Positions 53,972 through 62,460 of a stretch of DNA of 64,000 bases are shown in pieces. Where the stretch lies: NCBI RefSeq assembly GCF_947499265.1, contig NZ_CANMNK010000006.1:124001-188000 (forward strand). The letters are read 5' to 3'. Position numbers and translations under genes: made by a program. The notes below the pieces were generated by a model. The model worked only from the letters and a program-made list of their open reading frames with translations. It was not told the DNA's origin and searched no databases. This DNA comes from an uncultured Roseobacter sp. GTDB taxonomy: Bacteria; Pseudomonadota; Alphaproteobacteria; Rhodobacterales; Rhodobacteraceae. Every line of letters starts with the position of its first letter. Position 1 is the first letter of the stretch.

Positions 53972-54150
53972 GCACTCAAGTAACCTGGTGCGCCGTCGTG
54001 TCAAGCAGCAGGAGCTTCGAGCAGCGACTGCGAGGCCGGTCAGTCCAGCAGCGGGCCCTAGATTGAGCAAAAAGGTAGAAGGTCGGTCGAAGGCCCGCGC
54101 TGGCGATGCTGCATCGCGGAATGAGCGAGCTTGGTCAACACCCGCTTTGG
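53972..54150. other. Intergenic DNA left of the recombinase relic, nothing recognised
   Basis: No coding frame, repeat or regulatory motif could be supported here. Together with the recombinase relic and the promoter region on its right it makes up a 909-bp gap between intact genes. Confidence 0.4.
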
Positions 54151-54171
54151 ACGGTCCGCTAGACGGACCGT
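54151..54171. terminator. Perfect hairpin beside the recombinase relic
   Basis: ACGGTCCG-CTAGA-CGGACCGT is a perfect 8-bp stem, followed by GTCGTTAAATTTT. It may be a terminator, or the inverted-repeat core site of the decayed recombinase just to the right. Confidence 0.45.
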
Positions 54172-54178
54172 GTCGTTA

Positions 54179-54400
54179 AATTTTAATCGCTTCGGCGATA
54201 GCAAGAGCATCCTCAAGTTCCAACGCCAAGATATCGAACGGTGCTATCCATCTTGGTATGCCCGAGCAGAAGCTGATCGGCGCGCAGAGTGCCGGTATTT
54301 TTTGTAGATCTGAGCCACCTTGGTTCGTCGCATTGAATGATTGCCAAGCTCGACGCTTATTGACGATGAGGGGCATGTCTTTGAAACATTGAAACGCGAT
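54179..54400 (-). pseudogene. Tyrosine recombinase C-terminal relic, frameshifted
   Basis: Three minus-strand frames read successively as NHSMRRTKVAQIYKK (54342 down to about 54298), then LLLGHTKMDSTVRYLGV, then LEDALAIAEAIKI ending at a TAA at 54176-54178. Joined, they are the C-terminus of a small XerC-like recombinase: the HxxR box, the LGH box and the catalytic tyrosine in VRYLG. At least two indels separate them, so the gene is dead. The part upstream to about 54560 may contain more of it but is not legible. It lies immediately left of the DyP/P450 operon. Confidence 0.75.
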
Positions 54401-54758
54401 GCCAAGCGGGACGACCGTGGCGAAGAGGAGTATCGCGGGCTAACTCGGGCAATAGACTGAAGCCGCCTGAAACGGGACCTGCCAGCTGTACGTATGACCA
54501 AGCCAAGCGTGGCCGACTTGGCCCATCGCAATCCCGAAGGGCCAATGCGCGCCGTTATACGGCTCCTTGCAGATGATTGATCTGTTTTATCACAGGACTG
54601 CAAGGAGGCTGGGTCCTCGCCTTGCTGTGCATAACACGGTTTGCAGGTTGCGGATCAGACGGCCTTTGCTGATCATACCAGCACGCCCGGCCGCAATCAG
54701 GGGATCTGCTCCTGACCACATGAATTCGTCATCCAATCGAGACCTTCGTCACGCCAAG

Positions 54759-54775
54759 GTTGAATTTTTTTCAAC
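54759..54775. promoter_or_regulatory. Palindrome in the promoter region of the DyP/P450 operon
   Basis: GTTGAA, five T, TTCAAC is a perfect inverted repeat, 87 bp before the first gene. The only other readable DNA from 54401 to 54861 is the recombinase relic. The palindrome may be an operator, but no regulator gene adjoins the operon. Confidence 0.4.
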
Positions 54776-54861
54776 TCTGGGTCACCATCAGTGCATTGAT
54801 ATTTCTGACGACACGGGTGGCTCGACTGGCAGCTGCTCAAATTTGATCAAAGAGGTTTTTT

Positions 54862-55557
54862 ATGTCGAACATTGCAGGCAAGGCATATGCGATGAATGTG
54901 GTGACGCCAAGTAATCCGAAGGTTACCTGGATCAATCGCTTGCTTTTCATGGCCTCGCGCGGCCTACCAAGTAACCTGCTGGGACTGTTGGGTCTGTCGT
55001 TGATCCACTTTGCCCGCTGGGTGATCATCAAGCCCGGCGACTGGCCCAATCTTGGCCAGGGCCAAGAGCGGTTGAAGAACGACTATGTGCTCTTTTGCTC
55101 GAATTTCAACGGCACCTGGGATCAGTACATCGACGCCTTTTCGGACGGGATTCCCAGCGGTCTGGACCTCTTCTGGTACTCATCGATCAAATACCCCAAA
55201 TCGATCCCGATCACGCCGTTCAAGGACTACATCACCTTCAATCAGGTCAACACAGACTATTACTACAACGCCACGCCCGGCTCGGCGCAGCGCGACGTCA
55301 AGACCAGTCTCTTGGTCTATGATCAGGTGCTGAAGCTTGCCGAAATGCATGGGTCCGCCACGCCTGAGGCCTTTGCCGCCGCTTACGAAAAAGCCGCGCT
55401 GAAGATGCAGGCCGGGCTTGGAGACCCGGGGTTTGGCCCCGTCGCGAGCCTCGACACGGAGCGGGCAGAGGTGAACCGCCGGGACTACATCGAGGCCGCG
55501 CAAATGGCCTATGCCAGCCGCCGCGCCACCGCCGGAAAGGAGCAGCCCGATGCCTGA
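54862..55557 (+). CDS. Unrecognised protein, first gene of the DyP/P450 operon
   Basis: The product has 231 residues; I cannot name its family. Residues 35-56 are hydrophobic and could be a membrane-associated helix. The core from 73 to 165 reads DYVLFCSNFNGTWDQYIDAF, FWYSSIKYPKSIPITPFKDYI and NQVNTDYYYNATPGSAQRDV. It looks like alternating strands and helices rich in aromatic residues, perhaps a ferredoxin-like alpha/beta fold as in the chlorite dismutase/DyP/EfeB group, which is inference only. AGAGG precedes the ATG. The end overlaps the next gene by eight bases, which ties it to the operon. Confidence 0.7.
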   Translation: MSNIAGKAYAMNVVTPSNPKVTWINRLLFMASRGLPSNLLGLLGLSLIHFARWVIIKPGDWPNLGQGQERLKNDYVLFCSNFNGTWDQYIDAFSDGIPSGLDLFWYSSIKYPKSIPITPFKDYITFNQVNTDYYYNATPGSAQRDVKTSLLVYDQVLKLAEMHGSATPEAFAAAYEKAALKMQAGLGDPGFGPVASLDTERAEVNRRDYIEAAQMAYASRRATAGKEQPDA

Positions 55558-56596
55558 TCTTGATTCCGGACATATCTTCCTGAACACGATGGCGCCGATC
55601 AAACCCGGGGCGCCAAAGGACAATCCGCAAACCTCCTATGAGCAGCGCGTGCGCATCGCACTGGCCAAGTTCCCGACCGCCAACCAATCGCCCGCAACGG
55701 TGGAGGACCGCTACAACAGCCCCTTTGCGCGCAATCTGCGCAACCATCTGGCGCGGATGTTTGTGCTGAATGACACCATCTACAACGGGCGTATCACGCA
55801 GAACCCCTTGCTCGCCCAGCTGACAGGAAGCAAGCAGAGCGTGCCGCAACCGGTGGACCGGCTGAACGCGCCCTATCTTATTTTCTGTGCGGACGTGGAC
55901 GCGGTGACCGAGGTTGGTGACCCGTTGCCCACCGAACTCAGCCCGCCTCAGGCGCGCGCGGTGCGCGACGTCTATGCCCGCACGCTGTGGGAAACGATGG
56001 AGGAGGAGCTGAGAGACGTCTACTCCAACTGCTACGGTTTCAACGATGTCAATTCTGCGGAGGATTTTGCCAGCTACCTCAATCGCTGCCATGTCGAAAC
56101 GACCATGCCGTTTCACGACTATTATCTGGAGCTGGAGACGGCGAAATTTCATAATCTGCCACTGACACCGCTGCTCGTCGGGGTGCTGGCACCCTTGGCG
56201 TTTGGCCTACTGACGCTGGCGCTATGGCTGTTTGGCGTTGGCACCGTTCCGATGCTGGGGTGGCCAACATTGCCCACCTGGATCCTGTCCATCGGGCTGG
56301 GGATCGTGCTGGCTGTGCTAGCGATCAAATTCGCCATCTCGAACGGTGAAAAACCCCTTGCCCCGGCCAAATACGACGATCTGCCATCGGTGCTGAAAGG
56401 GCTCTATATCCAACAGAAGTTCTCGCAGTTCTTCATCGAAAACCAGGGGCTGCCGCCCGATCAGTTGCATGCAGCATTCGGCACCTTTGTCGCGGAGCAT
56501 GAGCCCGGCAACCTGCACGCCATGACCCAGAAGCCGGGGGTGATTTCCTCTGCCGATCCCACGAATGTCACATTGAAAGACGCGAGCCCGACATGA
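55550..56596 (+). CDS. Unrecognised membrane protein, second gene of the DyP/P450 operon
   Basis: The product has 348 residues from ATG 55550, with GGAAAGGAG upstream. Residues 1-200 are soluble and include APYLIFCADVD (108-117), TLWETMEEELRDVYSNCYGF (145-164) and a conserved-looking histidine pair (CHVETTMPFHDYYLE). Two transmembrane helices follow at about 206-229 and 243-263, then a polar C-terminal tail of about 80 residues. The APYLIFCAD strand echoes NDYVLFCSN in the first gene, so the two may be distant relatives. It overlaps the peroxidase gene as ATGA. It could anchor the enzymes to the membrane. Confidence 0.7.
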   Translation: MPDLDSGHIFLNTMAPIKPGAPKDNPQTSYEQRVRIALAKFPTANQSPATVEDRYNSPFARNLRNHLARMFVLNDTIYNGRITQNPLLAQLTGSKQSVPQPVDRLNAPYLIFCADVDAVTEVGDPLPTELSPPQARAVRDVYARTLWETMEEELRDVYSNCYGFNDVNSAEDFASYLNRCHVETTMPFHDYYLELETAKFHNLPLTPLLVGVLAPLAFGLLTLALWLFGVGTVPMLGWPTLPTWILSIGLGIVLAVLAIKFAISNGEKPLAPAKYDDLPSVLKGLYIQQKFSQFFIENQGLPPDQLHAAFGTFVAEHEPGNLHAMTQKPGVISSADPTNVTLKDASPT

Positions 56597-58275
56597 CACG
56601 TAAATTGAACCTCAACGACATTCAGGGCAATGTCACCCGCGCCTATGGCCGCTATTCATTTCCATTTGCCCGATACATTTTTTTCCATTTCCCTGATCGC
56701 AAGGCGGGTCGCGGCTTTATTGAGAAAATCCGCCAAAAGGTAACCACCGCCGCGCGTTGGCCCGACCAGGCATCGCGCCCGAAATGCACCACAAATATTG
56801 CCCTGACGTTCCCAGGCCTGTTGGCGCTGCAGCTGCCGGTGCGAACGCTTCAGGCGATGCCTGACGAATTTATCGAAGGCATGAAACAGCGGGCCTTTAT
56901 CCTCGGCGATCGGGATCAGACGAAGACCGAGGAGGAAGTTAAGCAGGAGAACTGGGACGCCCATTGGGATCCGATCTGGCAGAAAAGCCGGCAGCCGGGC
57001 ACGCTGGGTTTCGGCAAGGACGACGTGCATGTGATGGTGACGCTGAACGCTCAGTGCGAAAGCCAGGATGTTTTGGACAAGCCAAATGCCGAGCTCGAGG
57101 CCCGGACCAAGTGGGTTCTGGCGACCGCGAAGGACTGTGGTGTCACGCACATCACGGGTGTCGGTAAAGATGGGGATCAACCCTATCAGGAGGCCAGCGC
57201 CGTCTTCGAGGATGTGGGTGGGACCATGCGGCCCACGCCGAAGGAGCACTTCGGTTTCACGGACGGCATCGGGAACCCGGTCTTCGAGGGGCAATTGCCG
57301 CTGGAAGTCGAGGCTGATGCGGTGATCGGTCGCGGCAAGCTGATGGGTGATGGCTGGGAACCTCTGGCGACGGGGGAGTTCATCCTTGGTCACCCCGATG
57401 AGAGCCAGGAACTGCCCCCGACGGCACGACCGCCCGAGTTCATGCACAACGGCACCTTCTTTGCCTTCCGCAAGCTGCACGAGAATGTCGGCAGCTTTGA
57501 CACGGTGGTCAAGGAAGAGGCCGAGCGCTACGCCGCCGTCATGGAAATCTCCGTCGAGGAGGCTGTCGAGACGATCCGCGCCAAGATGTGCGGGCGCTGG
57601 TCTGACGGTGTGCCCCTGTCGAAGGTTCCGACCTATCAGGAATGGATCGCCTTTGGCACGAGCAAGGGGTGGCGCGGTGAAGGCGTGGACCCCAAGACGG
57701 GGTATCTGAAAAACCTTGCCTATGTCGCGTCACCAGAGGCGCGCGACTTCCGCTACGCCGACGATATGGCGGGCCTGAAATGCCCGGGCGGCGCCCATAT
57801 GCGGCGGATGAACACCCGCGACTACCTCGACCCCTTGAACGAGACCGGGGTGTCGGACAGTGGCGCGCAGCCGGAGAATGCCAAGGCCACCAGCGCCCTG
57901 AACAAGCGCCGGCGCATTCTGCGCCGCGGGCTGCCCTATGGGCCATCGGATAACAGCAAAAAGACGGACAGCACCGAGCAGGGCGTGATCATGATCATCA
58001 TGGGTGCCAGCCTCTTCCGCCAGTTCGAGTTCGTGCAGCAGCAATGGATCCAATACGGGCTGGATTTCCACCAGGGCAACAACACTTGCCCCTTGCTTGG
58101 CAATCACGAGGAGCACAAGCGGTTCACGATCCCGTCGGACCCGAAGTCAGGCAAACCGCCCTATGTCATGAGCAAGCTCAAGACCTTTGTTGAATGTCGC
58201 GGTGGGGATTACTTTTTTGCTCCGTCGATGACCGCGTTGCGGATGATGGCGATGGGCATCGTCGATCCGACCTGA
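56593..58275 (+). CDS. DyP-type heme peroxidase
   Basis: The product has 560 residues of the dye-decolorizing peroxidase superfamily, longer than the bacterial A/B forms and nearer to the large C/D (fungal and cyanobacterial) forms. It begins with the DIQGNVTRAYG motif. The GxxDG motif is GFTDG (221-225) with D224 as the acid that helps cleave hydrogen peroxide. The heme-ligating histidine is H402 in CPGGAHMRRMNTRD, and the distal arginine is near R444 in RRRILRRGLPYGP. There is no Tat or Sec signal and no encapsulin tail, so it works in the cytoplasm or at the inner face of the membrane. The P450 gene follows 30 bp on. Confidence 0.93.
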   Translation: MTRKLNLNDIQGNVTRAYGRYSFPFARYIFFHFPDRKAGRGFIEKIRQKVTTAARWPDQASRPKCTTNIALTFPGLLALQLPVRTLQAMPDEFIEGMKQRAFILGDRDQTKTEEEVKQENWDAHWDPIWQKSRQPGTLGFGKDDVHVMVTLNAQCESQDVLDKPNAELEARTKWVLATAKDCGVTHITGVGKDGDQPYQEASAVFEDVGGTMRPTPKEHFGFTDGIGNPVFEGQLPLEVEADAVIGRGKLMGDGWEPLATGEFILGHPDESQELPPTARPPEFMHNGTFFAFRKLHENVGSFDTVVKEEAERYAAVMEISVEEAVETIRAKMCGRWSDGVPLSKVPTYQEWIAFGTSKGWRGEGVDPKTGYLKNLAYVASPEARDFRYADDMAGLKCPGGAHMRRMNTRDYLDPLNETGVSDSGAQPENAKATSALNKRRRILRRGLPYGPSDNSKKTDSTEQGVIMIIMGASLFRQFEFVQQQWIQYGLDFHQGNNTCPLLGNHEEHKRFTIPSDPKSGKPPYVMSKLKTFVECRGGDYFFAPSMTALRMMAMGIVDPT

Positions 58276-58305
58276 CCCCAACTCAAGACAAGTCGAGGTG
58301 TCGCC

Positions 58306-59649
58306 ATGATTACCGCCGTCCTCAATATCTTCGTCTCGATCTACCAGCGCCTCGCGGTCTGGGGCGAGGCGCTCTTTGCGCTGGTCAGTCTCCTAATTGG
58401 CGGCATCCGTGCGCTGTTCGCCGGAGGGGTGGGGAGTTTCTTTCTCAAACCCGCCACACAGCGCCAAGTGTTTGCGCTGCTCAGAGGGGTTTGGCCAAAC
58501 ATCTCGCTCAGCCGGGTTGTCATGAAATGCTATGACAACACCGGCACCGCGCTCGTCACCCGGCGCGCCGATGTGGTGGATGTGCTGAACAGAAATGCCG
58601 ATTTCGAGGTGGTCTACGGCCCCCGTATGCGGGAGCTGACCGAGGGGGACAATTTCTTTCTCGGGATGCAGCCCGGTTGGGACTACACGCGGGATACCTC
58701 CGCGATGCGCCTTGCCGCGCGGATGACCGATGTCGCGGAGATCGTTCAGCCACGCGCGGCGGAGCTTGCCACCAAGATCGTCGCAGACAGCGGCGGCAGC
58801 ATCGATATCGTTCCCACACTCACGCTCGAAGTGCCCTGGGACATGACGGACACCTATTTTGGCTGCGGTGGTGAACGTCAGAGCATGCAAGACTGGACGA
58901 CGACGCTGTTCTGGTACCTGTTCCAGGATCTCGGCGCCGATGCCGAAAAAGGGGCCGTTGCATTGCAGCAGGCGGCGGAACTGCGGACCTACCTCGATGC
59001 CCATATCGCAGACCGCAAGGCCAACCCGACGGCAGCGCCCGATATCCTGAACCGGTGTCTGGCGCTGCAATCATCGGACACGCCCGGGATGAGCGATCTG
59101 GGCATCCGCAACAATCTCCTGGGCTTGCTGATCGGGGCGATTCCGACAATCTCCAAGGCAAGCTGCCTCGTGCTGGATGAACTGCTCAACCGCCCAGACG
59201 CGCTCGCCTCGGCGCAGCGCGCGGCGCAGGAGGATGACGATGCCCTGCTGGCCCAGCATTGCTGGGAAGCGTTGCGTTTCAACCCGTTCAACCCCGTGAT
59301 TTACCGTAGGGCAACTCATGACACGGAAGTGGCGACCTCGACGCTGCGCCGCGTTAAAATCCGCAAGGGCCAGATCGTCTTTGCCGCCAACTTCTCGGCC
59401 TGTTTTGACCGCTTCGAGATCCCTGAGCCCACCAGCTTCCGCACTGATCGGCCATGGGAAACCTACATGATCTGGGGGTATGGCATGCACAACTGTTTTG
59501 GCGATCAGATCAATCAGGCGGTGATCCCTGCGATCCTCAAACCGTTGCTGAAACAGAAAAACCTGCGACGGGCGAGCGGTGAGGCTGGCCAGATCAGCAC
59601 CGGAGACCTCGGGTTTCCGGCACATTTTCACCTCGAATTCGATGCGTAA
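58306..59649 (+). CDS. Cytochrome P450 with atypical I-helix and N-terminal hydrophobic segment
   Basis: The product has 447 residues. The heme site is WGYGMHNCFGDQI with C397, and the ExxR pair is E321/R324 in EALRFNPFNP. The I-helix reads LLIGAIPTISKAS (275-286) and lacks the acidic-residue/threonine pair that most oxygen-activating P450s use. Such helices are known in P450s that rearrange peroxides (CYP74, CYP8) or use hydrogen peroxide. The first 45 residues are unusually hydrophobic for a bacterial P450, suggesting membrane contact. No ferredoxin or reductase gene is in the operon, in line with oxygen-independent chemistry. The GST gene follows 11 bp later. Confidence 0.9.
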   Translation: MITAVLNIFVSIYQRLAVWGEALFALVSLLIGGIRALFAGGVGSFFLKPATQRQVFALLRGVWPNISLSRVVMKCYDNTGTALVTRRADVVDVLNRNADFEVVYGPRMRELTEGDNFFLGMQPGWDYTRDTSAMRLAARMTDVAEIVQPRAAELATKIVADSGGSIDIVPTLTLEVPWDMTDTYFGCGGERQSMQDWTTTLFWYLFQDLGADAEKGAVALQQAAELRTYLDAHIADRKANPTAAPDILNRCLALQSSDTPGMSDLGIRNNLLGLLIGAIPTISKASCLVLDELLNRPDALASAQRAAQEDDDALLAQHCWEALRFNPFNPVIYRRATHDTEVATSTLRRVKIRKGQIVFAANFSACFDRFEIPEPTSFRTDRPWETYMIWGYGMHNCFGDQINQAVIPAILKPLLKQKNLRRASGEAGQISTGDLGFPAHFHLEFDA

Positions 59650-59660
59650 AAGGCAGCGGC

Positions 59661-60452
59661 ATGGCAGGCAAACCTCTCCTCGTAACGCTTCTGCCATCGT
59701 CCGGGGTGGATCTTGGCCGCTGGCTCCTGGCCCATTACGGTGTCGACTATACAGAGCGGCCGCATGCGCCGATTTTTCATGTGCTGGCGCTGAAATCCTG
59801 GGGGCAGGGCAAGGATGACTATCCGCTCTTCGTGCATTCAGACGGCAAAACCAAGACCGCCGGTTGTCTGCAGATCGCCGAACTCTTTGATCCGGACGCT
59901 CCGGCGGAATACCGGCTTTTGCCCGATGCCAAGGCCGAGCCGAACCACGCGCAGCAGGTCGATGACATTGTCAAATATGCCTATTGGACGCTGGGTGACG
60001 ATGTGGTGAATTGGTCGTATTGGAACTTCCTCAAGCACAAATCGGTTGTCTGGCCCTCGCTCACGACAAGTGTGCCCTGGTACGAAAAGCTCACCTGCGC
60101 TTTGGCCTTCGGGACCATTCGCACGTTGATGTACAAGGGGCTCAAGCTGAACCAAGGCGTGGCGGATACGTCTTTGCAGAGCATCTATGACGGCTGGGAC
60201 AAATTCGATGTCATGCTGGCCGACGGGCGCCGTTATCTGGTGGGGGACCGGCTGTCTTATGCAGATCTGGCGACCGCGGCGGCTTTGGGCCCGATGATCC
60301 TGGCGCAGGGATATCATGGGATGCTGCCCAATGAGGCCAAGTGCCCCGTTTTCATGCAGCAGGTCTATAAGGAGCTGCGCCAACGCCCGACAGGTCTCTT
60401 TATCCAGCGCATCTACGATACCCACCGTCCCGCGCAACTGCTCTGCATTTAG
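59661..60452 (+). CDS. Glutathione S-transferase-like protein
   Basis: The product has 263 residues with a thioredoxin-like N-terminal domain (KPLLVTLLPSSGVDLGRWLLAHYGVDY) and an all-helical C-terminal domain containing the GST capping motif region RRYLVGDRLSYADLATAAALGPM. A serine pair S13-S14 is the likely glutathione-activating position. The role could be conjugation or isomerisation of the electrophilic product of the peroxidase/P450 pair. It is the last gene of the operon; a strong hairpin follows. Confidence 0.85.
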   Translation: MAGKPLLVTLLPSSGVDLGRWLLAHYGVDYTERPHAPIFHVLALKSWGQGKDDYPLFVHSDGKTKTAGCLQIAELFDPDAPAEYRLLPDAKAEPNHAQQVDDIVKYAYWTLGDDVVNWSYWNFLKHKSVVWPSLTTSVPWYEKLTCALAFGTIRTLMYKGLKLNQGVADTSLQSIYDGWDKFDVMLADGRRYLVGDRLSYADLATAAALGPMILAQGYHGMLPNEAKCPVFMQQVYKELRQRPTGLFIQRIYDTHRPAQLLCI

Positions 60453-60473
60453 GGCTGCGATTGCAACCGATGG

Positions 60474-60502
60474 CTTTGCCGGGCCGTATTGCCCGTGCAA
60501 AG
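60474..60502 (+). terminator. Terminator of the DyP/P450 operon
   Basis: CTTTGCCGGGC and GCCCGTGCAAAG form an 11-bp stem with one bulged T and a 6-base loop, 21 bp after the GST stop. There is no T run, but position and stability support a transcript end. Confidence 0.55.
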
Positions 60503-60907
60503 GACGCAGTGGTCTCAGAAAGATGGACAGTTGGTCAAGCCTTGTCCCAAAACCGCCAGTGACCTGTCCCATATTCCGCCCTTGGGACTGGTGATTTGGG
60601 GCAGATCACTGGCCTCAGGGAAAAAGACGGTTGCACACCGCTCCGACGGCTCGGGAACATGATGTTCCGAAGCTCCCGGCCTTCACCCAACCGGCTGAAG
60701 GAGATCATGGAGAAGGGCACCCGCTAGTCCGTCGCTCCGAAGGAGCGAGCTTATTTCGAGTATGAATGACGGTTTGACGGAGCTCTTCTGCGGTCTGCCT
60801 CTCATGACATTGCTATCTCAATACACTGCCGGTCAGCGGGACCCTGCGCTTTGGGAATGTCAGGCTTTCCCTTTCAGCGAATGCACGTATTCGCCTGCCG
60901 GGATCGT
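60503..60907. other. Degenerate DNA, no intact gene
   Basis: Only short frames without ribosome sites are seen. A perfect hairpin TCGCTCC-GAA-GGAGCGA lies at 60732-60748, followed by GCTTATTT on the plus strand, and may be a terminator of something now lost. Confidence 0.35.
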
Positions 60908-61060
60908 TGGAAAATGGGCTTGTCCGGTTCTAGCTCCGCGGCGATCCTCCTCAGTCGAGCATTCTCATTCTCCAGGCTCTTCGTATCCATAATTGCGGGC
61001 GTTCCATCCCGCAAAAACGCTTGCGCCAGCTATATCAGCTCACATCGCTGATCCTGACAC
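60908..61060 (-). pseudogene. IS3-family transposase OrfA relic
   Basis: On the minus strand one frame reads ISDVS, stop, YSWRKRFCGM and, after a shift, DTKSLENENARLRRIAAEL followed by EPDKPIF. This is the C-terminal half of an IS3/IS407-type OrfA: VS-YYRWRKxYGGM, the leucine zipper LExENARLRR and LDKLI. Stops and a shift make it nonfunctional, and no OrfB is seen. It marks the right side of the DyP/P450 operon. Confidence 0.7.
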
Positions 61061-61219
61061 TGCTGCACGCCGATGGGATCACCGGAATTGGATGGCCCCA
61101 TAGCGATGACTGCTGAAGCCCGTGCGCGCGGCGCGGAGCTGTCCCGATTGAGCCGGCCATGGCGGGACAGTTTTAGGGTCTTTTTGGTCCTGTTTTGTGG
61201 CGGGATCGTCCATAGAGAC
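61061..61219. other. Intergenic DNA, nothing recognised
   Basis: No gene or repeat was seen between the IS3 relic and the inverted-repeat element. Confidence 0.35.
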
Positions 61220-61338
61220 GCAAATTTCCGCCACTTTTTATTACGCATTGACACAATAATTATACTATAAATATCGGTGTTTTGTGAGTTTTGGGATGAC
61301 TGATCAATTTTAACGTGTATAGATAAGCGGAAATTTGC
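61220..61338. repeat. 119-bp AT-rich segment bounded by perfect 12-bp inverted repeats
   Basis: GCAAATTTCCGC at 61220-61231 and GCGGAAATTTGC at 61327-61338 are exact inverted copies, and both are followed by CAC. The 95 bp between them is far AT-richer than the surroundings and contains TTGACA at 61248-61253 followed by TATACTATAAATAT. It may be a MITE-like element or a promoter with paired distant operators for the outer-membrane protein gene 70 bp downstream. Confidence 0.5.
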
Positions 61339-61407
61339 CACCTGAGTAACTCGTCCTAGCGGGGCGCCGCCTTCCTCTCTGATCCAGCTATCCCAAGTGC
61401 CCATGTC

Positions 61408-62460
61408 ATGAAAAAGACCCATGTCCATAGCGGTATGTACGCGGCAGTCTTATCACAGGCGGTGGGGCGGGCTGTGTTGCGGTGGTGTGCGATTATCCTG
61501 GCCCTGGTCGTTTGGCTGTTTGGCATGGCTGACATCAGCGCGCGGGCCGACACGGTTGAGACCCAGAAGCTGATGTTTCAGTTTCAAAATGCCCGTACGA
61601 AAAAGCTGGTTCTGCATCAGCCGGATCTGGTGGCCTTTCTGTCGGGGACCGGATCCGGCGCGTTGAACGCCGATATTACCGACCATCGCGGTACCTTGAC
61701 CTTTTCCAGTAGCGTGGATCGGCGTTTGTGGGCGCGGGTGAACGGGCGGTGGGGCGAGGACGGCCAACGCAAGGACAAATACGGCTTTGGCGCGATGGGT
61801 CTGCATGCCTATGTTAGGCCCAGCCTGATTGTCGGCGGTATGATCGAGGCGGACTATCTATCCCAAGCGAGCACCGCGTCCGACAAGGAGGGCCTGGGCG
61901 CGATGGCCGGACCCTATTTTCTGGCCCGGAATGCCAATCACCCCCTGTTTTTCGAGGGGCGTTTTTTGTACGGGCGGGCCTCCAACGGCGTACGGCTTTT
62001 AGGTGACAGCAAGGAGCGGCCGGAGACCCGCCGTACTTTGGCGCAACTGAAGATGTCAGGCCAGCTTCGCTATGGCATCACGACTCTGATCCCGAGCATT
62101 CTGGCGTCATACGCGACGGACGATGTGTCACCGCGCGGGGGCGGATCGCTTCCGGAGCAGGGCATTCGGCTGCGCCAGATCAAGATGAGGTTGGGCTTTC
62201 GACACACGCTGCGCCAGATGAACGGAGCCCCTTTCACTCTGAATGGCGGCGGCGCGCTTTCGAGCACATCGACCCGCCGCTATGGCAGCGACGCATTGGC
62301 GACGCCGAACCAACGCGACGGTCACGGTCGGGTGAATCTGGGCGTCAGCTATTTCACGCAGGCGGGTGGCGCGATTGTGATCGACAGCTTTGTGGATGGT
62401 CTGGGTGCATCTACCTCCCAGAATTATGGCCTGAAGGCTGCGTTCAATATCCGGTTTTGA
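61408..62460 (+). CDS. Outer-membrane beta-barrel (autotransporter-domain-like) protein
   Basis: The product has 350 residues. A long signal sequence spans about 20-48 (AVLRWCAIILALVVWLFGMADISARA). The rest alternates short beta strands with turns, such as TLTFSSSVDRRLWARVNGRW, HAYVRPSLIVGGMIEADYL and MKMSGQLRYGITTLIPSI-like repeats, and it ends in aromatic FNIRF as outer-membrane barrels do. Size and layout fit an autotransporter beta-domain without a passenger. The function is unknown. It lies alone between decayed DNA on both sides and is preceded by the AT-rich inverted-repeat element. Confidence 0.7.
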   Translation: MKKTHVHSGMYAAVLSQAVGRAVLRWCAIILALVVWLFGMADISARADTVETQKLMFQFQNARTKKLVLHQPDLVAFLSGTGSGALNADITDHRGTLTFSSSVDRRLWARVNGRWGEDGQRKDKYGFGAMGLHAYVRPSLIVGGMIEADYLSQASTASDKEGLGAMAGPYFLARNANHPLFFEGRFLYGRASNGVRLLGDSKERPETRRTLAQLKMSGQLRYGITTLIPSILASYATDDVSPRGGGSLPEQGIRLRQIKMRLGFRHTLRQMNGAPFTLNGGGALSSTSTRRYGSDALATPNQRDGHGRVNLGVSYFTQAGGAIVIDSFVDGLGASTSQNYGLKAAFNIRF

